Shown here one piece after another: positions 21,261 to 31,741 of a stretch of 64,000 nucleotides of DNA. Under the pieces are notes generated by a model. It did not search any database. It saw only the letters and a list, made by a program, of their open reading frames with translations, and was not told the origin of the DNA. Within the stretch, counting starts at the first letter, position 1, and each line of letters starts with the position of its first letter. The translations under genes and the position numbers were made by a program. Source of the stretch: Prochlorococcus sp. AG-347-J14 (GTDB lineage Bacteria; Cyanobacteriota; Cyanobacteriia; PCC-6307; Cyanobiaceae). Location of the stretch: NCBI GenBank assembly GCA_003281505.1, contig QCBU01000009.1:1-64000 (forward strand). Reading direction: 5' to 3'.

Positions 21261-21279
21261 TAGAAAAATATTAGTTTAT

Positions 21280-21816
21280 TTATTTATTTTGAAGATAATT
21301 GTCAGGTCCAATATTTGATAACTTACTATTTTTAGTTCTTACCTGTGAATGTAGATTTTCTCTGAATTCTTTCAAATTTTTCTTTATGGATTCATCAAAT
21401 AAACTGATCATCTCTATTGCCAATAATCCAGCATTCTGACCTCCATTAATTGCAACTGTTGCAACTGGAATTCCAGCGGGCATTTGAACGATTGATAAAA
21501 GAGAGTCAATCCCCTTAAGTGTCTTACTCTCTACTGGTACGCCAATTACAGGAATGCAAGTTATTGATGCCAGCATTCCTGGAAGATGAGCAGCACCCCC
21601 AGCACCGGCAATTATTACTTTTATGTTTTCTGATTCTGCATTTTTTGCATATTCCATCATTTCAATAGGTGTTCGATGTGCAGAAAGTATACAAACTTCA
21701 GTATTTATTCCAAATTCTTTTAAAATATCAATGGCTGGTTTCAATGTTTTTAGATCTGAATCACTACCCATTACGACAGCAATTTTATAAATATCTTTAG
21801 AATTCAATTCTGACAA
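21280..21816 (-). CDS. purE: N5-CAIR mutase (PurE)
   Basis: Class I N5-carboxyaminoimidazole ribonucleotide mutase of purine synthesis. The 178 residues carry GSDSD (17-21), SAHRTP (45-50, catalytic His) and the GAGGAAHLPG loop. PurE forms an octamer in studied bacteria. It is divergent from chlM. The C-terminal ~20 residues (KNSKLSNIGPDNYLQNK) extend beyond the usual core. Confidence 0.95.
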   Translation of the reverse strand: MSELNSKDIYKIAVVMGSDSDLKTLKPAIDILKEFGINTEVCILSAHRTPIEMMEYAKNAESENIKVIIAGAGGAAHLPGMLASITCIPVIGVPVESKTLKGIDSLLSIVQMPAGIPVATVAINGGQNAGLLAIEMISLFDESIKKNLKEFRENLHSQVRTKNSKLSNIGPDNYLQNK

Positions 21817-21837
21817 AATAACAAATCAATTCTTTCC

Positions 21838-21866
21838 TATAATGGCGTGCAATTAATTTGACGCCA
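21838..21866. promoter_or_regulatory. chlM promoter -10 box and overlapping palindrome
   Basis: In the 89-bp purE-chlM divergent region, TATAAT (21838-21843) fits a -10 element for chlM. It is overlapped by TGGCGT-N12-ACGCCA (21843-21866), a perfect 6-bp dyad whose spacer contains AATTAATT, itself palindromic. The placement over the probable transcription start suggests an operator. The sequence elements are seen; the function is inferred. Confidence 0.45.
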
Positions 21867-21905
21867 GTTAGTTAGTATAAAAAGAATAAATTTTCATAGA
21901 ATATC

Positions 21906-22607
21906 ATGACGTTAAATAAGATTGTCGAAAAAAGTGAAGTAAAAGAGTATTTTAATGGTACTGGCTTTGAAAGATGGAATAAAATTTATAGCAAATCTGA
22001 TGAAATTAATACAGTTCAGAAAAATATTAGGAAAGGACATCAAAAAACTGTAGATGATGTAGTTTCATGCATAAAAAATTATCCTGAACTAACAAAAAAA
22101 AGTTATTGTGATGCAGGCTGTGGTGTAGGAAGTCTTTCCATACCTTTATTAAGACTCGGTATAAAAGATCTACAGGTGAGCGATATTTCTTCTGAAATGA
22201 TTAAAGAAACCAAAAAACGCATTCATGAATTAGGTTTGAGTCAAGGTAAAATTAAATATGAAGTCTGTGATCTGGAAAAATTAAAAGGATTATTTGATGT
22301 TGTAGTTTGTTTGGATGTATTTATTCATTATCCTCAACCGGTCGCAGAAGAAATGGTTCAACATCTATGCGATTTAAGCAAAGAAAAACTAATCGTTAGC
22401 TTTGCTCCTTATACTCCAGTTCTTGCTGTTCTAAAAAATATTGGAAAATTATTTCCTGGGCCAAGTAAAACTACAAGGGCATATACATTGAAAGAAAAGG
22501 GTATTATTAATGCTGCTAAAGAAAGAGGATTTAAAGTTATTAAAAAGAAATTAAATCAAGCTCCTTTTTATTTTTCAAAACTAATTGAATTCGAAAAAAT
22601 TAAATAA
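21906..22607 (+). CDS. chlM: Mg-protoporphyrin IX O-methyltransferase
   Basis: SAM-dependent methyltransferase that forms Mg-protoporphyrin IX monomethyl ester in chlorophyll synthesis. The 233-residue protein has motif I CDAGCGVGSLSIPLL (DAGCGVG 69-75) and the family-specific FERWNKIY near the N-terminus and VCLDVFIHYPQ further on. It is associated with the thylakoid membrane in studied organisms. It is divergent from purE and convergent with the Rre1-like regulator (one base between the stops). Confidence 0.95.
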   Translation: MTLNKIVEKSEVKEYFNGTGFERWNKIYSKSDEINTVQKNIRKGHQKTVDDVVSCIKNYPELTKKSYCDAGCGVGSLSIPLLRLGIKDLQVSDISSEMIKETKKRIHELGLSQGKIKYEVCDLEKLKGLFDVVVCLDVFIHYPQPVAEEMVQHLCDLSKEKLIVSFAPYTPVLAVLKNIGKLFPGPSKTTRAYTLKEKGIINAAKERGFKVIKKKLNQAPFYFSKLIEFEKIK

Positions 22608-22608
22608 T

Positions 22609-23337
22609 TTATTTTACTAAATGATTTTCAAGTGCATAACGAACTAATTCTGTTCGGCTAGATGTACCTGTCTTGATAAAAAGCCTACTTACATATTTCT
22701 CAACATTTCTTATAGATGTTTCAAGCTTTCTAGCAATTTCCTTGTTCATCAGTCCCTCTGCTACTAGTTGAAGCACACTTGCTTCTCTAGGAGTAAAACT
22801 AGGAAGATTTATTTTATTTTCTGGACTAGTCTGGTTTTGGTCTGTGAGCATAGATTTAATTTCAGTAATTTGTTTTGCCATTTTGCTCACGTCAATATCT
22901 GCAAATCGTGCCGCTTCTTTTAATAGTCGTTCTTGTCTGTTGATTACATTTTTAACTCTTGCAGCTAATTCATCGGGATCGAAAGGTTTGGAAATATAAT
23001 CGTCAACTCCTGCAAGATAACCTTCTGTTCTGTCTAGGGTCATTCCTTTTGCAGTTAGAAAAATAACTGGAGTTCCTCCTAATTTTTCATCCTCTCTAAT
23101 TTTTTTTAATAAATCATAACCGTTGGCTCGTGGCATCATAACATCGCTAATTATCAAATCTGGGAAAATTGTTTGAGCTTTTTCCCAACCATCCTCGCCA
23201 TCAACTGCAATAAATATTTCAAAGCCTTCATCTTCTAGAAATGTTTTAACAGCTGTCCTTAAACCAGGCTCATCATCAACTAATAAAATTCTTGATTTTC
23301 TTACCGGTTCATTATTTGTTTGATTAATTTCATTCAT
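22609..23337 (-). CDS. NarL-type response regulator (Rre1/Ycf29-like)
   Basis: A 242-residue response regulator. The receiver domain (about 14-135) has the phosphoacceptor Asp65 in LIISDVMMP, an acidic pair near 21-22 and the conserved FLTAKG Lys. A LuxR-type helix-turn-helix occupies about 178-240 (FTPREASVLQLVAEGLMNKE). The sequence resembles plastid Ycf29 and cyanobacterial Rre1, reported to control stress-induced genes together with Hik34/Hik2. No sensor kinase gene is adjacent. The family is certain; the orthology is a recognition call. Confidence 0.8.
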   Translation of the reverse strand: MNEINQTNNEPVRKSRILLVDDEPGLRTAVKTFLEDEGFEIFIAVDGEDGWEKAQTIFPDLIISDVMMPRANGYDLLKKIREDEKLGGTPVIFLTAKGMTLDRTEGYLAGVDDYISKPFDPDELAARVKNVINRQERLLKEAARFADIDVSKMAKQITEIKSMLTDQNQTSPENKINLPSFTPREASVLQLVAEGLMNKEIARKLETSIRNVEKYVSRLFIKTGTSSRTELVRYALENHLVK

Positions 23338-23397
23338 TTTTTAAATTCTTAAATTTTGATTTTCTAGTAATAAACAGAATTTTATATACTAAACATA

Positions 23398-24543
23398 ATG
23401 CTATCAACTCCTATACTACTAGACTATCAATCTTCGACTCCTTGCTCTAAAGATGTTGTTGATTCTATGAAACCTTTTTGGAGTGAGATTTTTTCTAACC
23501 CTGCAAGCAAATCTAATTTGGCGGGGATTAACGCAAGCGCTATATTGGAAGCCTCAAGAGAAAAAATAGAACAAAATTTATTTCTTAAGAATAAAAAAGT
23601 TATTTTTACAAGCGGGGCAACTGAATCTAATAACTTAGCCTTATTAGGTTTTGCTAGAAATTTCTATAAAAAAACAGGAAATTATGGACATATTATTACC
23701 TTAAAAACAGAGCATAAAGCTGTTTTGGAGCCCTTAAACCAACTAAAAAAAGAGGGATTTATAGTTACAGAAATTAATCCTGATAAAGATGGCTTAATTT
23801 CAGAAGAAAAATTCAAAAAAAACATAAGAGAAGATACATTTCTGGTGAGTGTTATGTTGGCAAATAACGAAATAGGAGTTATCCAGCCTGTAGAGAATAT
23901 TTCAAAGATATGTAAATCGCGAGGAATAACTTTTCACTCTGATTTTGCACAATGTTTAGGTTATATCGAGTTAGACAATCTTTTATCAGATGTAAATATG
24001 ATTACGATGAGTTCTCACAAAATATATGGTCCTAAGGGGATAGGACTTCTCTTAATTGATGAAGAGATTTATCTTGAGCCTTTAATTGTTGGAGGAGGTC
24101 AGGAATATGGTCTCAGGTCTGGTACATTACCTCTTCCTTTAGTAGTTGGCTTTGCTAAAGCAATAGAGATAGCAGTTTTTAATCAAAAAAATAATGCTGA
24201 GAAATTACGTTTATACAGAAATAACCTTTTAAGGGGTTTGTTAGAAAATAATTCTGGTTTATTAATTAATGGCTCAATGGAGAAAAGATTACCTCACAAT
24301 TTAAACTTGACAGTATTGGATATAAACGGAGCAAAGTTTCATAAACTTTTAAAATCTAAACTAATTTGTTCAAGTGGTTCTGCATGCAGTAATGGTGAAC
24401 CATCTCATGTTTTACTAGCCTTAGGTAGATCTTTTAGAGAAGCAGAATCTTCAATAAGGTTAAGTATTGGATTAAGCACTAACTCAGATGATATAAAACA
24501 ATCAATTCATATTCTTACGAATACGATCAAATCATTACGTTAG
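23398..24543 (+). CDS. Cysteine desulfurase (NifS/IscS family)
   Basis: PLP enzyme that removes sulfur from cysteine for Fe-S cluster and thio-cofactor synthesis. The 381 residues contain TSGATESNN (71-79), the PLP lysine pair His207-Lys208 in MSSHKIYGPKG and the catalytic Cys330 within SSGSACSNG, the group I (IscS/NifS) form of loop. It is divergent from the response regulator (60 bp) and convergent with rsmH. No isc cluster partners are nearby, as is usual in cyanobacteria. Confidence 0.9.
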   Translation: MLSTPILLDYQSSTPCSKDVVDSMKPFWSEIFSNPASKSNLAGINASAILEASREKIEQNLFLKNKKVIFTSGATESNNLALLGFARNFYKKTGNYGHIITLKTEHKAVLEPLNQLKKEGFIVTEINPDKDGLISEEKFKKNIREDTFLVSVMLANNEIGVIQPVENISKICKSRGITFHSDFAQCLGYIELDNLLSDVNMITMSSHKIYGPKGIGLLLIDEEIYLEPLIVGGGQEYGLRSGTLPLPLVVGFAKAIEIAVFNQKNNAEKLRLYRNNLLRGLLENNSGLLINGSMEKRLPHNLNLTVLDINGAKFHKLLKSKLICSSGSACSNGEPSHVLLALGRSFREAESSIRLSIGLSTNSDDIKQSIHILTNTIKSLR

Positions 24544-24557
24544 AAATTATTGGCTCT

Positions 24558-25460
24558 TTAATTTAATTGAGCAATTCTTAATTTTCCACTTCTAGCTCTT
24601 TTATTTAGTTCGACTTCTTGTATGGAAGGAATTATTGGCTTTTTTGTTAGGTTTTTTAGTCTTTGATCATTTTTAAAAGAACTTTTTACTAACCTATCTT
24701 CCAGGGAATGAAAACTAATAATAGAAATAATTCCTCCCGGCAAAAGCCATTCAGGAACAACTTGCAAAAATTTTTCTAATACGTCAATTTCTTTATTAAC
24801 GGCAATTCTTAGTGCTTGAAATGTTCTTGTTGCTGGGTGTATTTTTTTATATCTTTGTTTTGGTGGGAAGCAGCCCGCAATAGAATAAGCTAGCTCCTTT
24901 GTCCCAGAATATTTCCCATTTTCCTTCAAATCCATTTTTATTTTCCTAGCAATTTTTCTTGATAATCTCTCATCTCCATATTTATAAATTAGGTTAGCTA
25001 GATCTTTTTCATTTAAATCCTCAATTAATTTCTCTGCATCAACCTCAAGAGAAGGATTCATTCTCATATCAAGTGGACCATCTTTTTGGAAGCTAAATCC
25101 TCTTTTAGGGTCATCAATTTGATTACTATTTACTCCAAGATCTGCAATTACAAAAGAAACTTTTTCTTTCGGTACAAAATCCGCAAAATTTGAAGCTCTT
25201 ATGTCAATCCTATTTTGAAATTGATCAAGTTTTTTTGAAGCTGATTTTCTCGCAAATGGATCTTGATCAAGTCCAATTATATTTAAATCCGAATATTTTC
25301 TCAGTAAATGATAAGAGTGCCCGCCTCCTCCTAAAGTTGCGTCTATTCCTTTAAGTTTGTTGTTATGGATTAAAGGGTAATGATCTAATGAGGCTATAAT
25401 CTCACCTGTCATAACTGATTTATGATTGAAAAAAGATGAATCAGATAGGTCAGTTTGCAT
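24558..25460 (-). CDS. rsmH: 16S rRNA m4C1402 methyltransferase RsmH
   Basis: Methylates N4 of C1402 in the ribosomal P site. The 300-residue protein has the SAM-binding region with DATLGGGGHSYHLL, GLDQDPFA and VIADLGVNSNQID, and the family C-terminal IISFHSLEDRLVKSSFK. Length is close to the usual 300-315. Unlike in many bacteria, it is not in a division/cell-wall cluster; here it is divergent from ndhH (38 bp between starts). Confidence 0.96.
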   Translation of the reverse strand: MQTDLSDSSFFNHKSVMTGEIIASLDHYPLIHNNKLKGIDATLGGGGHSYHLLRKYSDLNIIGLDQDPFARKSASKKLDQFQNRIDIRASNFADFVPKEKVSFVIADLGVNSNQIDDPKRGFSFQKDGPLDMRMNPSLEVDAEKLIEDLNEKDLANLIYKYGDERLSRKIARKIKMDLKENGKYSGTKELAYSIAGCFPPKQRYKKIHPATRTFQALRIAVNKEIDVLEKFLQVVPEWLLPGGIISIISFHSLEDRLVKSSFKNDQRLKNLTKKPIIPSIQEVELNKRARSGKLRIAQLN

Positions 25461-25498
25461 AACTTTCGACTAAGATTTGTTTAGAAGTTAAATTTCGA

Positions 25499-26686
25499 AT
25501 GGCTCAGCTAGAGACTAGAACAGAACCAATGGTGGTCAATTTTGGCCCTCACCATCCTTCAATGCATGGGGTTTTAAGATTAGTTGTAACTCTTGATGGT
25601 GAGAATGTCATTGATTGTGAGCCAGTAATTGGATATTTACATAGAGGAATGGAAAAGATAGCTGAAAACAGGACTAATGTAATGTATGTTCCTTATGTAA
25701 GCAGAATGGATTATGCAGCAGGAATGTTTTATGAAGCTATTGTAGTAAATGCTCCTGAAAGATTAGCTAATATTCCAGTTCCTAAAAGAGCTAGTTACAT
25801 CAGAGTTCTTATGCTCGAACTTAATCGTATTGCTAATCATCTTTTGTGGCTTGGTCCCTTTTTAGCAGACGTAGGAGCTCAAACTCCATTTTTCTATATT
25901 TTTAGAGAAAGAGAAATGATTTATGACCTCTGGGAAGCTGCTACTGGACAAAGGCTAATAAATAATAATTTCTTTAGGATTGGTGGTGTCGCATGTGATC
26001 TTCCATATGGATGGTTAGATAAATGTATAGATTTTTGCGATTGGTTCGGTCCTAAGATAGATGAATACGAAAAATTAATAACAAATAATCCAATTTTTAG
26101 AAAAAGAATAGAAGGTCTTGGAACAATACAAAGAGACCAGGCAATTAATTGGTCTTTATCTGGGCCAATGCTTAGAGCTTCTGGAGTTTCCTGGGATTTA
26201 AGGAAAGTCGATAGTTATGAATGTTATGACGATTTTGATTGGCAGATTGCTTCAGAAAAAGAAGGTGATTGTTACGCGAGATATCGAGTAAGAGTTGAAG
26301 AGATGAGACAATCACTTAGCATCATTCGCCAAGCCTGCAAAATGATTCCAGGAGGTCCAACAGAAAATTTAGAAGCTCAAAGAATGGCGACTGAGGATAA
26401 GAAAAGTGAAATATTTGGTATTGACTATCAATATGTAGCTAAGAAGGTTGCTCCAACTTTTAAAATTCCTAACGGAGAATTGTATACAAGATTAGAGTCC
26501 GGTAAAGGTGAAATAGGTGTATTTATTCAAGGAAATAATGAAGTTACCCCATGGAGATTTAAAATCAGAGCAGCTGATTTAAATAATCTGCAAATATTGC
26601 CTCATATTCTTAAAGGTGCCAAAATCGCTGATATTATGGCAATCCTTGGCTCAATAGATGTAATTATGGGATCTGTTGATAGATAA
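25499..26686 (+). CDS. ndhH: NDH-1 subunit H (49-kDa subunit)
   Basis: Peripheral-arm subunit homologous to NuoD, 395 residues, that forms the quinone-binding pocket with NdhK and derives from the NiFe-hydrogenase large subunit. Family stretches include [20 protein letters not shown] (with the quinone-site His), [15 protein letters not shown] and [20 protein letters not shown]. It is followed after 9 bp by the DHNA-CoA thioesterase gene, so NDH-1 and phylloquinone genes share a transcription unit here. Confidence 0.97.
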   Translation: MAQLETRTEPMVVNFGPHHPSMHGVLRLVVTLDGENVIDCEPVIGYLHRGMEKIAENRTNVMYVPYVSRMDYAAGMFYEAIVVNAPERLANIPVPKRASYIRVLMLELNRIANHLLWLGPFLADVGAQTPFFYIFREREMIYDLWEAATGQRLINNNFFRIGGVACDLPYGWLDKCIDFCDWFGPKIDEYEKLITNNPIFRKRIEGLGTIQRDQAINWSLSGPMLRASGVSWDLRKVDSYECYDDFDWQIASEKEGDCYARYRVRVEEMRQSLSIIRQACKMIPGGPTENLEAQRMATEDKKSEIFGIDYQYVAKKVAPTFKIPNGELYTRLESGKGEIGVFIQGNNEVTPWRFKIRAADLNNLQILPHILKGAKIADIMAILGSIDVIMGSVDR

Positions 26687-26695
26687 GTTCTTTAA

Positions 26696-27148
<453 letters not shown>

Positions 27149-27151
27149 TTA

Positions 27152-28354
27152 TTATTTTTTAAATTTATAGTTTATTTTTTCTGTACTGGTATTTTTGTTT
27201 CTAACAATCCACTTTTCAGGTTTTTCATGTTTAGGCCAACTTTGAGAAAATTTTTTTAATAAATTTAATGAATTTTCAATATTTTTATTATTTGTATTTT
27301 CCTTATATTCAACAATTACTTTAACTTTGTTTCCCCATAATTTGTCGGATAATGTTGAAATATTGAATTTATTAATTGGGATATTTTCCTTAATAATAAA
27401 ATCATTTAATCGCGATTCAATTACTTTTGGAAAAACTATTTCTCCTCCTGAATTAAAAGCGTTATCACTTCTTCCAAGAAAGTTTAAATATAAAGAATTA
27501 TTGATTTGATTAATTTCACCTAAATCACTGGTGCACCACCACCCATTTTTATTTTTGAAATTTTCAGTTTTTGAAGAGTCTTTTATTTCGATTCCAATTC
27601 TGGCTGATTTTATCTCGATTAACCCTTGTGCGTTAATTCTTATCTTTGTATCAGGTAGTATTTCTCCTACATTTTTAAAACCCATTAAGAATTCTTTTGG
27701 TTTTAAACTCGTAACCATTGCTGCGGTTTCAGTAGAGCCGTAACAAGGTGCTAATTTTATTTTTTCTTGTATACATTGTTCTGCAGTTTCGCTTGAAATT
27801 GAAGCTCCACCTACCCAAATTAGATCAAAAATTTTTAGCCAACTAATACCATCTTTTTGAGCTAAAAGTCTTTTTAATTGGGTAGGTACTAATGACGTAA
27901 TCAAGTGTTTTTTATTTTTTTTAGATTTAATTGTAAAAAGTAAAAGTTCTCTAGTTTTTTTTATTAAATTCGGAGAAATATTAATATAATCACATCCCCA
28001 AGTTTGACTCCTAAAAATTGGCATTAATCCGCTTATATGGTTCAGGGGTAGAGTATTTAAAATTAAGCAGTTTTGTAATTCAAATCCTTGCTCTATAAGC
28101 CATTGACCTGATGTAGCAGCTGATAATTTAAGATTATCTAGATGATGAAAACATTGTCTCGGTTTCCCAGAACTCCCACTACTGTTTAAGATGATTGCTG
28201 GTCCATTTGCATTAATTGAATTTAATGAATATTCGTTTTTATAAAATTTGTTTTTTACATAAATAATTTTATTTTCTCTAATTTTTTTAATAATTTTCTC
28301 TACAGATTGAGTTTCATTATTTTCAACTTCAATAATATGAATTTTATTTTTCAT
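27152..28354 (-). CDS. menE: O-succinylbenzoate-CoA ligase (MenE), short form
   Basis: Acyl-adenylating enzyme that activates o-succinylbenzoate with CoA in phylloquinone synthesis. The P-loop is ILNSSGSSGKP, followed by CYGSTETAAMV and the CTSDLG motif; a C-terminal Lys-rich end (STEKINYKFKK) supplies the adenylation lysine. I start at the ATG at 28354, which overlaps the menC stop as ATGA; an in-frame ATG at 28366 would add four residues. At about 400 residues it is shorter than typical MenE (about 450-490): the P-loop comes only ~60 residues from the start, so the N-terminal subdomain is reduced. Confidence 0.85.
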   Translation of the reverse strand: MKNKIHIIEVENNETQSVEKIIKKIRENKIIYVKNKFYKNEYSLNSINANGPAIILNSSGSSGKPRQCFHHLDNLKLSAATSGQWLIEQGFELQNCLILNTLPLNHISGLMPIFRSQTWGCDYINISPNLIKKTRELLLFTIKSKKNKKHLITSLVPTQLKRLLAQKDGISWLKIFDLIWVGGASISSETAEQCIQEKIKLAPCYGSTETAAMVTSLKPKEFLMGFKNVGEILPDTKIRINAQGLIEIKSARIGIEIKDSSKTENFKNKNGWWCTSDLGEINQINNSLYLNFLGRSDNAFNSGGEIVFPKVIESRLNDFIIKENIPINKFNISTLSDKLWGNKVKVIVEYKENTNNKNIENSLNLLKKFSQSWPKHEKPEKWIVRNKNTSTEKINYKFKK

Positions 28355-29316
28355 AGTTGATCCCATATCTTTTTTGCTTCATTTAAAAATAGAAACGAAT
28401 TAGGAAATTTATTCATAGCCAAACCAGAAACTTTTGGTGTTGGTCCTTGTAATTGAAGAGATGACAAATGATAAAGCCATCTTCTTCCTATTCCAGTTTC
28501 AAATGAGGTACTTATGGATATAAAGGCTTTTTTATTTTCTAATTCTCTTAAAAGCTTAACTGGATTAATTTCTTGTGAAGGCCTTCGAATTTGCCAACCC
28601 TTCCATTCATCAGTCAAAGTTGGAAATTTTAAAAGTGATTCGTCTAAAGCTATAGGAATTTTTTTGTTGAGATATTTAAGTCCATCAAGATCATCAACAT
28701 CGAGAGGTTGTTCTAACCAATCTATATTTTTGTTATCTTTCAAAATATCAGCCCATCTATTAGCTATCTTTCTTCCCCAGGAACCATTAGCATCTATTCT
28801 TAATTTAATCTTATTATCTATTTGGCTCAAAATTTCTTCTAAAATTGCTTCTTCCTCATAGTTTTTTTTTAATCCTACTTTCCATTTTATGGTCAATGAT
28901 TTTCCAACATTAGATTGTTTTTTTTTAATTTTATTTAGATCTGAAATTACATTTTCAGGATTTAAAAGTATGGCTGTTTTTTCAATTTCATCAAAGAAAT
29001 ATTTGTCTTTAAAAATTATTTCCCCATTTATCTCTGCTAATGCTGAATTTATTGCAGATTGAATGCATGGGTGTAATGTATTTATTTGATCAGATAAATT
29101 AAATACCTCTAGAAACTCAGGAATCATATTTAATTGTTTTGCAACTTTTTTTAAGTCCTCTTCAAAGAGAGGTGAAACTTCCCCAAACCCTATTTTTTTA
29201 TCATTACTTATTAATTTAATTATCCAACCCGATTTTGTATGGTAATTGGCTTTAGAATTTTTTACTTTGGCCGATAACTTAAAGCTATAAGATTTTTTTT
29301 GAAATATTAAGTTCAT
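28351..29316 (-). CDS. menC: O-succinylbenzoate synthase
   Basis: Enolase-superfamily dehydratase that converts SHCHC to o-succinylbenzoate. The 321 residues have the barrel motifs expected: TIKWKVG (catalytic Lys pair), LRIDANGSWG (metal-binding Asp), WLEQPLD (Glu) and IALDESL (Asp), with a capping domain at the N-terminus. It overlaps menA by 4 bp at its start and menE by 4 bp at its end, giving a tight menA-menC-menE operon. Confidence 0.9.
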   Translation of the reverse strand: MNLIFQKKSYSFKLSAKVKNSKANYHTKSGWIIKLISNDKKIGFGEVSPLFEEDLKKVAKQLNMIPEFLEVFNLSDQINTLHPCIQSAINSALAEINGEIIFKDKYFFDEIEKTAILLNPENVISDLNKIKKKQSNVGKSLTIKWKVGLKKNYEEEAILEEILSQIDNKIKLRIDANGSWGRKIANRWADILKDNKNIDWLEQPLDVDDLDGLKYLNKKIPIALDESLLKFPTLTDEWKGWQIRRPSQEINPVKLLRELENKKAFISISTSFETGIGRRWLYHLSSLQLQGPTPKVSGLAMNKFPNSFLFLNEAKKIWDQL

Positions 29317-30230
29317 TTATTTAGATAGTAATTAAATATTAATCCTGTGATTAAACCAATTCCATTAAGAGTTTGAAATTTTATTGCGACGAATTTGCAA
29401 TTTTTTATTGCAGAAGGTTTTGCATACGAAGACTTTAATAAATTTATAAGTCTTATTGCTTGAGGGAAACTAAGCAAATAAAGGATGCAAAACACTGGAA
29501 TAAATCCATAAACTATTGTGAAAAGTTGAAAAATATATATTGTAAAAATTATCCAAGGCACAAATTGAGAACCTTTTTTTGCCCCTAAGCGAACTAAAGG
29601 TGAATTTTTCCCATGCTTTTTATCTTCAGAAATTTGATGAAAATGAGAACAAAATAATACAAGAGTTGTTGCCAAGGAAGGTCCTGAACCAAGTAATAAA
29701 GAAACTTTCCATGGAATATCTTCGAAGTAAATATTAGACGGATTTAACGCAATTAAGACTGCAGAGTACGCAAAAGGTCCAAATGCAAGCCAGCATAATG
29801 GTTCTCCTAAACCTTGATAGCCCAATCTAAAAGGAGGTCCTTGATATAAATATCCTAAGAAGCAGCAAGCTGCCACCAAAATAAAAATGTTTATACTTGT
29901 TGATACTGAAATAATTAAAATTATTAATAAACCAATAACTAAAGATGTATATGCAATAAATGAAACTATTTTTTTATTTTTTACAAGATTTACTATTGAA
30001 TGGAATTTAAATTCATCGATTCCTGTTTCTGCGTCGTATAAATCATTAGTTAGATTTTCCCAAAGTAATATCAAAATTGCAGCTAAAGTAAATGAAATCA
30101 AATTATAAATTTTTACCTCTTCATATTGATTAAGTAAGTAAGCCCCTGTTATTAAAACTGGAAGTATGGCAACAGAATAAAGAGGCCATTTTATTGCTTT
30201 TTTCCATAATTTTTTTTTATCTTCGTCCAT
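29313..30230 (-). CDS. menA: 1,4-dihydroxy-2-naphthoate phytyltransferase
   Basis: Integral-membrane UbiA-family prenyltransferase of 305 residues that attaches the phytyl tail to DHNA, giving the photosystem I quinone precursor. The Asp-rich substrate motif NDLYDAETGID (62-72) is present, and eight or nine hydrophobic segments follow. It is first in the menA-C-E operon, divergent from menF with 101 bp between starts, so both arms of the pathway could be co-regulated from that region. Confidence 0.92.
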   Translation of the reverse strand: MDEDKKKLWKKAIKWPLYSVAILPVLITGAYLLNQYEEVKIYNLISFTLAAILILLWENLTNDLYDAETGIDEFKFHSIVNLVKNKKIVSFIAYTSLVIGLLIILIISVSTSINIFILVAACCFLGYLYQGPPFRLGYQGLGEPLCWLAFGPFAYSAVLIALNPSNIYFEDIPWKVSLLLGSGPSLATTLVLFCSHFHQISEDKKHGKNSPLVRLGAKKGSQFVPWIIFTIYIFQLFTIVYGFIPVFCILYLLSFPQAIRLINLLKSSYAKPSAIKNCKFVAIKFQTLNGIGLITGLIFNYYLNK

Positions 30231-30331
30231 TTTTAATTAACACGCAAAATTAGATAATTATTGAATGTAGTTTATAAATTGAGTTACATTTTTTACTTTA
30301 TTGCATCATTTTTAGTTATTTTCAATAAGTA

Positions 30332-31741
30332 ATGAAAAATGATTTAAACTTAACAGATCTTTTAAAAGATGTATTTTCCTCTTTCGATAAGAAAGTTGAA
30401 AATTCTGGATTAGTAAGTATTTGTGTTGAGATTCCTTCTATTGATTTATTTCAAGTTTACGAATTGTTAATAAATCAATATCCGTTTTCTTCATTTTGGG
30501 AGGAATCTGATGGCATTTCATATATAGCTTTCGAGAAGTGTAAATATGTTACTCTGGATGGCCCAAAAAGATTTGAGGTAGCAAAAGAGTTTAATTCTGA
30601 GAATTTTAAAAATTTAATTAACTTAACTAATGAATCACATAATTCTGCACTTTCAAAAATTATTTATTTATTTTCTTTCTCTGAAAATTTGAATAATAAT
30701 TCATCCTCAGATGTCCCTAGTTTGGAAGCCATTTTGCCAAAAATATTAATTACTAAAAGTGGCAAGAATTGCTGGTTAAGAATCAATGGTCATGTTGAAG
30801 GTAAATCATCATTAAGAACATTAATTGAAGAAATATGGACAATTAGAAATCAAGTTATTAATTCTGGCTCAGAATTAATAAAATCATCTGGCTTAAAAAC
30901 TAGTTTTGATTCCCCTTTTATTGATGATTTCTCACGCTCCTTGGAAACTTCTAAAACAAACATGAAAAAAGTAGTAAATAGAGGAATTCAATTAGTAGAG
31001 AAAGATATCCTAGAAAAGATAGTTTTAGCAAATAGGATTAATATAAAACTTAAAAATAAATTAGATTTAGTAGAAATTTTAAAAAGATTTAAAAAGAAGC
31101 AACCAAGTACATGTAGATACGTTTGGAAAAGGAATAGTAAGGATATTTTGTTTGGAGCATCTCCAGAAAAATTATTTTCTTTCTCTAAACCTAATTTAAC
31201 TTTAGAGGCTCTTGCTGGAACTATCTCTACTAATTCAAATTTTAAGAAACTCCTAAAAAGTACTAAAGACTTAAAGGAACATAATTATGTAATACAACAT
31301 TTGATTAAATCTTTAGAAGTTTCAAAAATAACAAACTTTAAAAAAAGTGATATCAAGGTAAATTCATTTGGAGATATTTCTCATTTGCAAACGCTCATTT
31401 TCTCTAAAGTTGAAAATATTTGTCCTTTTGAATTGCTTAAAAACTTACATCCATCTCCAGCTGTTTGTGGATACCCAAAAAATGCAGCATTGGATTGGAT
31501 AAACACTCTTGAGTCTTTCCCTAGAGGAAATTATGCTTCTCCAATGGGTTGGGTGGATTCATCAGGCAATGCTTCATTTCTTTTGGCAATAAGAGGCGCA
31601 AGATGTATTGAAGAAAATATTGAATTTACTGCAGGTTCAGGAATAGTTTCTGGCTCCGTTTTAGAGAAAGAAATAGATGAGATTAAATTAAAATTTGAAT
31701 CTATAGTAAAACAGATATTTTGCGCTAAAAATCCTAGATAA
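30332..31741 (+). CDS. menF: Isochorismate synthase
   Basis: Chorismate-utilising enzyme of 469 residues that converts chorismate to isochorismate, the first step of phylloquinone synthesis. The C-terminal catalytic domain (about 200-465) has [53 protein letters not shown] and the [15 protein letters not shown] region of the MST family. The N-terminal half is poorly conserved. The last 8 bp overlap gshB on the opposite strand. Confidence 0.9.
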   Translation: MKNDLNLTDLLKDVFSSFDKKVENSGLVSICVEIPSIDLFQVYELLINQYPFSSFWEESDGISYIAFEKCKYVTLDGPKRFEVAKEFNSENFKNLINLTNESHNSALSKIIYLFSFSENLNNNSSSDVPSLEAILPKILITKSGKNCWLRINGHVEGKSSLRTLIEEIWTIRNQVINSGSELIKSSGLKTSFDSPFIDDFSRSLETSKTNMKKVVNRGIQLVEKDILEKIVLANRINIKLKNKLDLVEILKRFKKKQPSTCRYVWKRNSKDILFGASPEKLFSFSKPNLTLEALAGTISTNSNFKKLLKSTKDLKEHNYVIQHLIKSLEVSKITNFKKSDIKVNSFGDISHLQTLIFSKVENICPFELLKNLHPSPAVCGYPKNAALDWINTLESFPRGNYASPMGWVDSSGNASFLLAIRGARCIEENIEFTAGSGIVSGSVLEKEIDEIKLKFESIVKQIFCAKNPR

